DNA from: CAZWVI01 sp964637165
GTDB lineage: Bacteria > Planctomycetota > UBA1135
DNA length: 64,000 nucleotides
Direction: 5' to 3'
Assembly (NCBI GenBank): GCA_964637165.1
Contig: CAZWVI010000009.1
Coordinates: 20,867 to 84,866 of the forward strand
How positions within the stretch are numbered: the stretch's first letter is position 1; each line of letters opens with the position of its first letter. The translations under genes were made by a program, and so were the position numbers. The notes under the pieces are model-generated. The model searched no databases. It had not been told where the DNA came from and saw only the letters and a list, made by a program, of their open reading frames with translations. Below are positions 33,082-40,934 of the stretch, in pieces.

Positions 33082-34497
33082 TTACTTAAGGCGCTTCATG
33101 ATGTGGAAGCCAAAAGGTGAATCGGTTTTGTGGTAGTCGCAGACTTTAATTTCACCAACTTCCAATTCGAAAGCGGTCTTTGAGAAACCTGGAACCATTT
33201 GTTCGCGCGGCACTGCTTGTTTAGGGACCAAGGCCATCAAGCGTGTGCGCAGTGCGTTGGCTTGTTCTTGCAATTGTTCTTGAGTGATTTCGCCAGCACC
33301 AAGTTTGGCTTGCAAATCTTTAATTGTGCTGTCCCATTCCTTTTGGGCGTTTTCAAGAATTGCCATCGAAGCGCGGTCAGGAGTTTCAAAAGCACCCGTG
33401 TTGAGCAATTTGTAAATCCCCGGGTTCTTATCACCAGGTTGTACCGGATCATCAGAATGTTCAATCAACATTGCGACAAAGTCTTCGCCGGCGCGCGCGC
33501 GTTTAACAATGTCACTAACCAAGGCTTCGGTTTCTTCGCGAGTACGCGTAGCTGGAATGCGTGGATTAGCACCGGCAAAAGAAAGCAAAATATGTTGTAC
33601 TTCAACCACTGCCGGTTGGCCACCGAAGTCAGGTTGCGGACGCTCAATCTTTTCACCACTAGGTGCAGCGCCTTCCATTACTTTGGCAGATTTAATGAGC
33701 ACCTCGACTTTTGGCTTGGAGTTTTCGCGACCATCACGCAGCGTTGGCGCATCAGACATTGCCTCTAAAGCACTAACGCCGGCAGTCATTTTGCCAAAGG
33801 AACTGTATTTGCCATCGAGATTCCAAACGCTTGGAGTCTCGGCGTTACAGATAAAAAATTGGCACGATGCACTATCTTCACTGCCACCGCCGCGCGCCAT
33901 TGAGAGCACGCCGTAGCCGTGGGCCCATTCAAGCTCTTTGCTGAATTCGGCTTTCAAGTTGCCGTGCGGGCCATCGCCGGCACCGGTTCCAGTGGGGTCG
34001 CCGCCTTGCACCATAAATTCGCGCACGATGCGGTGAAATTTCGTTCCATCGTAAAAGCCTTCATCACAGTGACGTAAAAAACGACGCACGTGATTTGGAG
34101 CTTTGCTTGGCCATAACTCAATCGCAATTTTGCCAACGTCTTTTCCGTCAACACTGCAATCAATTTCTACCCAATAGTTGGCCAGCTGTTCATCACTGCA
34201 AGCGCCCTCATCTTCAAAGTTATACATGGGAGTTTTCTTCGGTTGGTAGTTTGCTTTATCGAAGGCGTTCGGGTTAACTGGTGGAGTGACCGCGTTAACT
34301 GCTTGCTCAGCGGCATCAGCAAAGGCAGCGGCACCATCGGCGTTACTTTCTTCACGCAACACTTCAGCAGGGTCGCCACCGCGTTTGATTTCAGTGGTTG
34401 CGCTGGTTCCGCGCGCAGTTTGAGTTTCTTCAACTTTGGCGCAAGCAAAAGCCGCGCAACAAAGGCTAAGAATTAGAATCTTGTTTTGATTGTTCAT
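33082..34497 (-). CDS. Lipoprotein with fused cyclophilin and parvulin isomerase domains
   Basis: 471 residues. The signal peptide ends in a lipobox-like AAFAC (about 16-20). After a linker, a cyclophilin domain (about 105-275) shows FHRIVREFMVQGGDPTGTG, DSASCQFFICN and LDGKYSSFG. The C-terminal part (about 300-471) is parvulin/PpiC-like: VEVQHILLSFAG, SDIVKRARAGEDF, and FELEVGEIKVCDYHKTDSPFGFHIMKRL. Its middle is enlarged by a roughly 60-residue helix. Two unrelated isomerase folds on one exported lipoprotein suggest a dedicated periplasmic folding factor. The gene shares one base with the upstream thiolase stop (TAATG). Confidence 0.88.
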   Translation of the reverse strand: MNNQNKILILSLCCAAFACAKVEETQTARGTSATTEIKRGGDPAEVLREESNADGAAAFADAAEQAVNAVTPPVNPNAFDKANYQPKKTPMYNFEDEGACSDEQLANYWVEIDCSVDGKDVGKIAIELWPSKAPNHVRRFLRHCDEGFYDGTKFHRIVREFMVQGGDPTGTGAGDGPHGNLKAEFSKELEWAHGYGVLSMARGGGSEDSASCQFFICNAETPSVWNLDGKYSSFGKMTAGVSALEAMSDAPTLRDGRENSKPKVEVLIKSAKVMEGAAPSGEKIERPQPDFGGQPAVVEVQHILLSFAGANPRIPATRTREETEALVSDIVKRARAGEDFVAMLIEHSDDPVQPGDKNPGIYKLLNTGAFETPDRASMAILENAQKEWDSTIKDLQAKLGAGEITQEQLQEQANALRTRLMALVPKQAVPREQMVPGFSKTAFELEVGEIKVCDYHKTDSPFGFHIMKRLK

Positions 34498-35684
34498 TAA
34501 TTTCTTTCAAAGATGGCAGACATTCCTAGTCCGCCGGAGACACACAATGTGGCTAGTCCGCGCTTTACTTCGCGGCGACGCATTTCGTGAAGGAGAGTGA
34601 CGACGAAGCGCGCGCCAGTCATTCCGATGGGGTGCCCCAGAGCTATCGAGCCACCATTTACATTTAGGCGTTCGTCCTCGATGGGCATTTCCTGTAAGCA
34701 CGCCAACACTTGCGCGGCGAATGCTTCATTCAATTCAATTAAACCGAAGTCGTCAAGACTGCAAGCGGTTTTTTTAAGAAGTGCGGCAGTTGCCGGCACT
34801 GGGCCAAGCCCCATTCGTTTAGGGTCGGTGCCACAAATGTGACTGGCCGCAAATGTTGCCAGCGGAGTTAAGCCGCGGCGTTCAGCTTCATCGGCACTCA
34901 TCATTAAAAGTGCCGCGGCACCATCGGTAATTCCCGACGAGTTACCAGCTGAAACAGTGCCAATTTCACGATCAAAAACTGGCGGCAACTTGGCCAACTT
35001 TTCTAAAGTTACACCAGCGCGCGGATGTTCATCTTTATCGATAATCACATCACCTTTGCGCGATTTAACAGTTACTGGAACAATTTCCTCGACCATACGG
35101 CCAGATTCAATTGCGGCTTGCGCGCGCTGCTGGCTACGCAATGCAAATTCATCTTGTTGTTGGCGGCTAATGTTGCGCTCTTGAGCAAGTAATTCCGCAG
35201 TCTCCCCCATAATCATGTTGGAAATCGGACACTGAAATCCATCCTTATACATAAGGTCGACGACCTTGCCGTGACCAAGCCGATAACCTTCTCGCATGCG
35301 GTCCAAAATAAATGGCAAGCGCGACATTGATTCCATGCCGCCGGCCAGGGCAACTTTCACTCGTCCAAGCGCGATGTCATCCGCCGCCAACTGAATCGAT
35401 TTAATTCCCGATGCACAAGCTTGGTTAATGGTCGCGGCCGCCGATGTTTCTGGTGCACCGGCACGAATCGCTACTTGGCGAGCGGGATTGGGCCCGCAAC
35501 CGGCCTGACGACCATGGCCGAAATAACAAGTTTCAACCGCTTCGGCTTCAACGCCGGCAGCGGCTAGTGCACCAAGTGCGGCGACTTCACCGAGATCCGG
35601 TGCCGACAACTTGCTCAAGCCGCCCATATAACGCCCGATAGGCGTGCGGACAGCGCTAACGATTACAACTGGGGAATTTGCCAT
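34497..35684 (-). CDS. Acetyl-CoA acetyltransferase (thiolase), second copy
   Basis: 395 residues. Active-site Cys in NQACASGIKS, NEAFAAQVL, GGSIALGHPIGMTGAR with the catalytic His, and CVSGGLG instead of the usual CIGGGQG, as in some acetyl-CoA acetyltransferases. It is the first gene of the leftward five-gene group. TAGAAT on the minus strand about 28 bases upstream of the ATG is a possible -10 box. It differs clearly from the copy at 30493, so chain-length roles may differ. Confidence 0.92.
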   Translation of the reverse strand: MANSPVVIVSAVRTPIGRYMGGLSKLSAPDLGEVAALGALAAAGVEAEAVETCYFGHGRQAGCGPNPARQVAIRAGAPETSAAATINQACASGIKSIQLAADDIALGRVKVALAGGMESMSRLPFILDRMREGYRLGHGKVVDLMYKDGFQCPISNMIMGETAELLAQERNISRQQQDEFALRSQQRAQAAIESGRMVEEIVPVTVKSRKGDVIIDKDEHPRAGVTLEKLAKLPPVFDREIGTVSAGNSSGITDGAAALLMMSADEAERRGLTPLATFAASHICGTDPKRMGLGPVPATAALLKKTACSLDDFGLIELNEAFAAQVLACLQEMPIEDERLNVNGGSIALGHPIGMTGARFVVTLLHEMRRREVKRGLATLCVSGGLGMSAIFERN

Positions 35685-35719
35685 GGGTTCGGAGGTGTTT
35701 CCGAACCGATGATTCTACC

Positions 35720-35743
35720 CTCTGACCCCATTCAATGGGTCAG
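35720..35743. repeat. REP-like hairpin, copy 1
   Basis: CTCTGACCCCA (35720-35730) begins a hairpin in which CTGACCC (35722-35728) pairs with GGGTCAG (35737-35743). The 11-mer is shared exactly with copies at 56476 and 63948. It lies 2 bases past the stop of the CBS gene. There is no T-tract, so it is not a standard intrinsic terminator. Confidence 0.7.
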
Positions 35744-35745
35744 TT

Positions 35746-36165
35746 TCAGCTTTCTTCCAAGTGCAAATATTTCTGCACTTCAGCTATCTCTTCGAGCACC
35801 AAATCACGGATGCTCAAAACCCCAATCAAAGTACCGGTCGCCTCTTCGATTACCGGCAAATGACGAATGTGGCGATCTTTCATTAAGTTGCGCGCCAGAC
35901 GAATGTCAGTCTCGCCGTCAATGGTGATGATTTCACGGGTCATCACATCGCCGACTAACACTTCATCGACATCAAGGTCTTGCAGCAACACACGCTTAAG
36001 CACATCGCGTTCAGTGAAAAGGCCGACCAACAGGCCTTCATTCATTACCGCGGTGCAACCCACATTGCTTTGGGCCATCGCTTTGGCTGCGTCACGAACG
36101 CTTACATTTTGATCCACAAAGACCACGCGCTCTTGCTTACCGACTAAGTTTTTTATTGCTGTCAT
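35746..36165 (-). CDS. CBS-domain pair protein
   Basis: 139 residues made of two CBS motifs (about 10-65 and 75-130), e.g. VSVRDAAKAMAQSNVGCTAVMNE, LFTERDVLKRVL and ARNLMKDRHIRHLPVIEEATG. Stand-alone CBS pairs bind adenine nucleotides and regulate partner proteins. No partner is obvious, since hutI upstream is separated by 40 bases. It has one of the few good ribosome sites here (AGGAGGT before the ATG), with an extended -10 TGCTAGGAT further upstream. Confidence 0.88.
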   Translation of the reverse strand: MTAIKNLVGKQERVVFVDQNVSVRDAAKAMAQSNVGCTAVMNEGLLVGLFTERDVLKRVLLQDLDVDEVLVGDVMTREIITIDGETDIRLARNLMKDRHIRHLPVIEEATGTLIGVLSIRDLVLEEIAEVQKYLHLEES

Positions 36166-36205
36166 GGATACCTCCTATTTATGGTTAGGACTATCCTAGC
36201 ACGAC

Positions 36206-37453
36206 TCAAGAGCTTATTCCCAAGGAACTTGCGTAGTTTTCGCCGAAGCTATATCCAAAGTGATATATGTCTGAAATTGCCAGCGCGGTGAATTTCGCCT
36301 TGTAGTTGGGGGCAATCCGCCCCAAGTAGTCGCCGGCGCCGAGACTGTAGGCGGCGTTGGTGGTCATGCCGGCCAGCACTTGTTGGGCGCTCATACACAG
36401 CCGAACGCGCGCAAAATGGGCCGCCTCAAGGAGGCTTAGGCTATAGCAAGATCCTGGGTTGAAGTCGGTGGCCACGAACCAGGGCACTCCGGCGCGCAGT
36501 AATTTGCCAGCTGGGGCATCGGCGTTTTGGCGTAAAAAGTGCGGTACAGCGGGCAAAAGGCCCGCAAATGTAGATTGGCTCGTGGCCAAACTTGCGAGCC
36601 CCGTATCGTTGAGAGCCTCGAGGTGATCTACCGATTCGGCCTCTAACTCCACTCCTAAATCGACTGCTCCCAGAGCTTCAAATTGATCGGCGTGAATTCT
36701 CAACGCAAATCCAAGTTCCTTTGCACGCACCAAATAACGAGATGAACGCTCTAGGTTAAGCGCGTGACTTTCAACAAAAACATCGGCCGCGCGAGCTAAG
36801 CCACTATCCTTGGCCGCGGGCAGCCCTTCCTCACACAGGATTTCCAACCAGCGGTCTGGCTGCTCCTTGTGCTCCTGAGGAATCATGTGAGCTCCCAGAA
36901 AAGTTGGAAAAACCTCCATTTTGGTGTGGGCGGCGGCGGCGGCAATCGCGCGCAGGGACTTGAGCTCATCGGCAACCGTTAGGCCGTAGCCAGATTTCGC
37001 CTCGCAAGCGACGGTCCCACAAGCTTGCATACGCTGAAAGTGCTCCACCACTTTTTGCGTTAATTGTTCTTCGCTGGCCGCGCGCACGGCGGCCACGCTG
37101 GACAAAATTCCCCCACCACGTTTAGCAATTTCAACATATGAAATACCGGCGGCGCGCCAATCGAACTCCTCGGCGCGCCCGACCACAAAAGCTGGGTGGG
37201 TGTGGGCATCGATTAAGCCTGGCACCAGTAATTGCCCACCCAAGTCGATGGTTTTTTCTGGTGAGTACGCCGCGGTTATCTCCTCGATGCCGCCAATCGC
37301 CGTAATTACACCACTATCCACCACTACCGCTGCATCTTTAATCACTTTGAGCGATTCAAGTTCGTCGGCGCGCACCGCTCTAAGCAATCCAGAGTCCATG
37401 GTATGGAGCTCCGAAATCCCTTGGTACTGCAGTTGGCAGGGGGTTTTGGACAT
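36206..37453 (-). CDS. hutI: Imidazolonepropionase, histidine degradation
   Basis: 415 residues from the ATG at 37453; the frame extends 27 codons upstream across the divergent promoter. It hydrolyses 4-imidazolone-5-propionate to formiminoglutamate in the cytoplasm (no signal peptide). Motifs: IDAHTHPAF gives H84 and H86, EAKSGYGL is the substrate loop, GAHMIPQEH and HADQFEALG supply further metal His, and VATDFNPGS carries the catalytic Asp. No other hut gene is in the window. It belongs to the same superfamily as the secreted array at 1.7-15 kb but is an intact cytoplasmic enzyme. TATTAT ends 5 bases before the ATG. Confidence 0.93.
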   Translation of the reverse strand: MSKTPCQLQYQGISELHTMDSGLLRAVRADELESLKVIKDAAVVVDSGVITAIGGIEEITAAYSPEKTIDLGGQLLVPGLIDAHTHPAFVVGRAEEFDWRAAGISYVEIAKRGGGILSSVAAVRAASEEQLTQKVVEHFQRMQACGTVACEAKSGYGLTVADELKSLRAIAAAAAHTKMEVFPTFLGAHMIPQEHKEQPDRWLEILCEEGLPAAKDSGLARAADVFVESHALNLERSSRYLVRAKELGFALRIHADQFEALGAVDLGVELEAESVDHLEALNDTGLASLATSQSTFAGLLPAVPHFLRQNADAPAGKLLRAGVPWFVATDFNPGSCYSLSLLEAAHFARVRLCMSAQQVLAGMTTNAAYSLGAGDYLGRIAPNYKAKFTALAISDIYHFGYSFGENYASSLGISS

Positions 37454-37514
37454 GCCAAATAATAACCATAAATTTTCTTGTAATGCCAACTCTATACAAT
37501 CGTCATACATAGCA

Positions 37515-38795
37515 ATGGTCATACCGACAGCCACCCCGCTTTCCCCGGAGCAATTCCTGATTTTTCCACTTTTACTGGTCTTTATTGGCGCAGTATTAGG
37601 CGGGTTGCGTGCACTGCTGTCATCACCCTTACGTGACTCACTCCTTCAACAGCTCCCCAAGCGGCGGCGCGAAAGTGTAATCGGCAAATGCGAACCGCGT
37701 CACCACTTAGTTGCTGCCGCGGGATTATTGCGTTTGACCTGCGTGGTGGCGGCGGCCTCCATGGTTTTGCAATCGACGCTCGACTTAGAACTCGGCCTAC
37801 GCTGGCAAGTTTGGACCGCAGCGGCAATTACTTCAGGCGTTCTCTTGGAAGGATTCCCTTCTTTAATTACGCGCGGCCGAGCAATTAAATTTTGCCTGCT
37901 ATTTTTACCAGCATTGCGCGTGCTGTCACTTTTTCTACGACCTGCAACCGGATTAATCCATACCGGATTGCGCTTAGTTGGTGCCGACCCTGAACGTAGC
38001 GCCGGCGATGGCTTGGCCGCTGACTTAATTCAGGTGGCCCAAACTCAAGACGGCGAAGAAGAACTAACCGAAGATCAACGACGCATGATTGGTCACGTGA
38101 TTGAATTGCCGCAAACTGACGCGGCTGAAGTTATGACTCCACGCACCGACCTATGCGCGATTGCGGCAAATACTCCACTGATGGCGGCTTTAGAAAAATC
38201 GCGCGCAGATGGACATTCGCGCCTACTCGTTTTTGAAAACGACATCGATCATGTCATCGGAATTTTTTACATAAAAGATGTACTTGAACTTCTTCATGAT
38301 GAAAAAGATTTAAGTAAATACTCAGCCACTGACTGCTCCCGCAAACCCTTCTTTGTGCCTGAGACTATGCGTGTTCCGGCTTTATTGGAGGAATTGCGTA
38401 AGCGCCGCGTGCACTTAGCCGTGGTGGTTGATGAATATGGCGGCACTGCGGGGGTAGTTACGATTGAGGATTTACTCGAAGAAATTGTTGGCGAAATCGA
38501 GGACGAACACGACCCCGCCGACGAGGCACTTTTTCATCAGCGAATATGTGAGAATGAAATTGTCGTGGATGGCCGCACTGCCATTTCCGACTTAAATGAA
38601 GAGTTGGAATGTAAGATTCCAGAAGATGAGGATTTCGACACATTGGCTGGTTTTTTATTCGACCGATGTGGTTGTATACCAAAAGTTGGCCAGACAATTT
38701 TTTTGGACGATTTTAAGTTCGAAGTTATTGAGGCTGATGACCGCCGCGTCCAGCGAGTTCGCGTACTTAGCACTCAAGCAGGTTTGGAAGAATGA
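37515..38795 (+). CDS. CorC/HlyC-type membrane protein with CBS pair
   Basis: 426 residues from the ATG at 37515; the frame is open further upstream. Three to four N-terminal hydrophobic segments are present (about 8-30, 55-80, 90-110 and 115-135). A CBS pair (about 195-320, MTPRTDLCAIAANTPL, HLAVVVDEYGGTAGVVTIEDLLEEIVGEI) and a C-terminal CorC_HlyC domain (about 335-420, VDGRTAISDLNEEL, DTLAGFLFDRCGCIPKVG) follow. The N-terminal part is not a clear DUF21. Such proteins are implicated in magnesium or cobalt export. It begins a rightward run and overlaps recO by 4 bases. Confidence 0.88.
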   Translation: MVIPTATPLSPEQFLIFPLLLVFIGAVLGGLRALLSSPLRDSLLQQLPKRRRESVIGKCEPRHHLVAAAGLLRLTCVVAAASMVLQSTLDLELGLRWQVWTAAAITSGVLLEGFPSLITRGRAIKFCLLFLPALRVLSLFLRPATGLIHTGLRLVGADPERSAGDGLAADLIQVAQTQDGEEELTEDQRRMIGHVIELPQTDAAEVMTPRTDLCAIAANTPLMAALEKSRADGHSRLLVFENDIDHVIGIFYIKDVLELLHDEKDLSKYSATDCSRKPFFVPETMRVPALLEELRKRRVHLAVVVDEYGGTAGVVTIEDLLEEIVGEIEDEHDPADEALFHQRICENEIVVDGRTAISDLNEELECKIPEDEDFDTLAGFLFDRCGCIPKVGQTIFLDDFKFEVIEADDRRVQRVRVLSTQAGLEE

Positions 38796-39550
38796 AACGC
38801 CAAACGACCCCGGCGATTGTTCTGCGACGCTGGCCTTACTCTGAAAGTTCGCTGGCAGTGCGTGTATTGACCCCTACCCATGGCACCTTGGCAATGTTGG
38901 CCAAAGGGGCTTATAAAGCAAAGTCCGGCATGATGGGAGTGCTTGACACTTGGGCCTTAGTCGAAATTGAATTTTCCTCGCGAAAAGGTGCCGATATGCA
39001 ATCTCTGTACAAGGCCAACTTATTGAATCGACTTTCGGGTCTTTCTAAGAGTCCCGAGCAGCTGGCCGCCGCCGGGGTGCTGGGCGAACTAGCTGAACTG
39101 GCAGCACCCTCGGGGCAAGAGTCGAGCGCGAGTTTTATTTTTTTAGTAAAGCGCTTAGAAAGCTTGGCCAATGGTTGTGAAATAAAGGCGTTAATGTGCT
39201 CGGCGTTAATCCAAGCCCTCGATCTGCTCGGACTCTCGCCACACCTGTTGCCCGAATCCGAATTCAACGACAAATTATGGTTCGATTTTGAAGCTGGAGG
39301 AGTTTTGGAGCCCGGCTGTCAGCGGCCGCTTGGCCAAGCGACTTTAGTTTCTGCTGAAGTCTTGCGCCTACTCGACTTGGCCCGCTCCCAACCTGATTTG
39401 GAGTTGCAAGCAAAAGACGAAACAATTGAGGAAGCACTTACAATATTGGGTCAGTTCATGCATTTCCACCTTGAACGCCCGCCGCGTGCATGGAAACCTC
39501 TGCGCAAACATTTGCGCCCCATAACTAATCATGAAGTTGCCAATAATTAA
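38792..39550 (+). CDS. recO: DNA repair protein RecO
   Basis: 252 residues. An N-terminal OB-fold (AIVLRRWPYSESSLAVRVLTPTHGTLAMLAKGAYK) is typical of RecO, followed by a helical domain. RecO helps load RecA at single-strand gaps with RecR. The expected Cys cluster of zinc-binding RecO types is not apparent. The start overlaps the upstream stop (ATGA), and the last 20 bases overlap the next gene. Confidence 0.88.
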   Translation: MKRQTTPAIVLRRWPYSESSLAVRVLTPTHGTLAMLAKGAYKAKSGMMGVLDTWALVEIEFSSRKGADMQSLYKANLLNRLSGLSKSPEQLAAAGVLGELAELAAPSGQESSASFIFLVKRLESLANGCEIKALMCSALIQALDLLGLSPHLLPESEFNDKLWFDFEAGGVLEPGCQRPLGQATLVSAEVLRLLDLARSQPDLELQAKDETIEEALTILGQFMHFHLERPPRAWKPLRKHLRPITNHEVANN

Positions 39551-40427
39551 GACCACCCTCAGTAGCGCAATCCTGTTACTTGGAGCGTGTTCATCCATTC
39601 CTACGGTTCCATTTGGCTATGCCGATTTGAACGAGGCCCAGGAATTATTTGCCGCCGGAGAATACCCAGCCGCCAATCGTGCACTACGTGACCGTGAACG
39701 GGAGCACTTTGACCGTCACAGCCAAAACTCATATAGCTTGCTGGCCGGTGATATTGCCTGGGAGCTTGAAGATTGGGATGCAGCAATTCTTCACTACCAA
39801 GAGTTTCTGTTATTTGGTGGCGCGGCGAGCACTTCAGAGCGTGTCGAAGAGCGTTTGTTCGGTGCCGGACTACAGTTGATAAATGGAGAACGCCGCGCAT
39901 TTGGGATTTTCCCAGACCGCACTCGCGGCGCGCGGGTGCTAATGGACCTCGCTCTATGGGCGCCGCGCAGCCCCTGGGCTGGTGAGGCCTTGGCAATAAC
40001 TGCCAATTGGTTTTTTGACGACCGCCAATTTAATCAAGCAGCCGATGCCTATCGAGTCATTCTGCAAGAGCACCCTGGAAGTGAGTTTACTGATTTGGCG
40101 ACCTATCGTTTAGGCATGTGCGCATACGAGCGCATTACTGGCCCATGGCTAGAAGAAAAATTAATCGAGGAAGCGCGTAGTCAAATTGAGCATTACCTAC
40201 TTGCTTACCCAACTGGTTTGTTTAAAGATGAAGCAGTTTTAGTTTCTGCTGAGCTTGAGGAAATATCTGCAGAACGGGAATTAAAAATTGGCGATTACTA
40301 CTTAACTATTGGTAATTTCCGGGGTGCACGTGCTCACTACTTGGAAGCATCTACGCGCGCCGGCACCAAAGTTTCTAATCTAGCACGCCAAAAGCTTGAA
40401 TCGCTGCCGGACGAAGACCTCGAGTAA
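39531..40427 (+). CDS. bamD: BamD-like outer-membrane assembly lipoprotein
   Basis: 298 residues. The signal peptide ends in the lipobox LLGAC (Cys about 20). Tetratricopeptide-like helix pairs follow: ELFAAGEYPAANRAL, DWDAAILHYQEFLLFG, QFNQAADAYRVILQEHPGSEFTDLATYRLGMCAYE, and ARSQIEHYLLAYPTGLFKDEAVLV. The YRxxLxxxPxS pattern is that of BamD/ComL, which works with BamA to insert outer-membrane proteins. The neighbouring LptE-like gene fits an outer-membrane biogenesis group. BamA is not in the window. Confidence 0.8.
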   Translation: MKLPIIKTTLSSAILLLGACSSIPTVPFGYADLNEAQELFAAGEYPAANRALRDREREHFDRHSQNSYSLLAGDIAWELEDWDAAILHYQEFLLFGGAASTSERVEERLFGAGLQLINGERRAFGIFPDRTRGARVLMDLALWAPRSPWAGEALAITANWFFDDRQFNQAADAYRVILQEHPGSEFTDLATYRLGMCAYERITGPWLEEKLIEEARSQIEHYLLAYPTGLFKDEAVLVSAELEEISAERELKIGDYYLTIGNFRGARAHYLEASTRAGTKVSNLARQKLESLPDEDLE

Positions 40428-40934
40428 ATGAAATTTCCGCGACTGTTCATCCTTTTAATGCCAGCCTTAATGCTGAGCTATGGATGTGGCTATGCTGTGG
40501 TTAATCCGAATGTCGGTGGTGGACGAACTGTGGACGTGCAAATCCCCGAAAACCACACCAATTGGCGGAGTTTGGAAGTAAATCTTGCTGAATCATTACG
40601 AGAAGACATTCAATCTTTATTAAATGTCAGATTGAATCATCGTGGTGCTGACCTAATCCTTAAGTCAAGCATCGTTGATGCCTTCCGTTCCGCGCCAGTT
40701 CGCGACCGCACCGGCGGCGCTCTGCTTGGAACTTCCTCACTAGCGGTTAGCTGGTCTCTTGAAACCCGCGCCGGAAGGCTCATTGCCCAAGGCAAAATAG
40801 ACCAAACTTTAGAATTTTTACCGAGTGCCGATGAAGATCCTTACTCCGCTCTCGCAGAAATCATCGATTGGATGGCGGAGTCAATCGTAATAGAAATCAA
40901 TGCTGGCATCGCAGCCGATGACAGCTCAAGTTAA
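40428..40934 (+). CDS. lptE: LptE-like LPS-assembly lipoprotein
   Basis: 168 residues. Signal peptide with lipobox MLSYGC (Cys about 20), then CGYAVVNP. GYxv directly after the lipid Cys is typical of the LptE/RlpB family. RTVDVQIPENHTNWRSLEVNLAESLREDIQS is the usual second segment. It would be the outer-membrane plug partner of LptD in LPS export. It starts right after the BamD-like stop and overlaps ftsH by one base. Confidence 0.8.
   Translation: MKFPRLFILLMPALMLSYGCGYAVVNPNVGGGRTVDVQIPENHTNWRSLEVNLAESLREDIQSLLNVRLNHRGADLILKSSIVDAFRSAPVRDRTGGALLGTSSLAVSWSLETRAGRLIAQGKIDQTLEFLPSADEDPYSALAEIIDWMAESIVIEINAGIAADDSSS

Noticed and set aside
36187..36199. Short palindrome TAGGACTATCCTA upstream of the CBS gene
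   Set aside because: Only a 5-bp stem overlapping the -10 region; too short to call an operator without conservation data.
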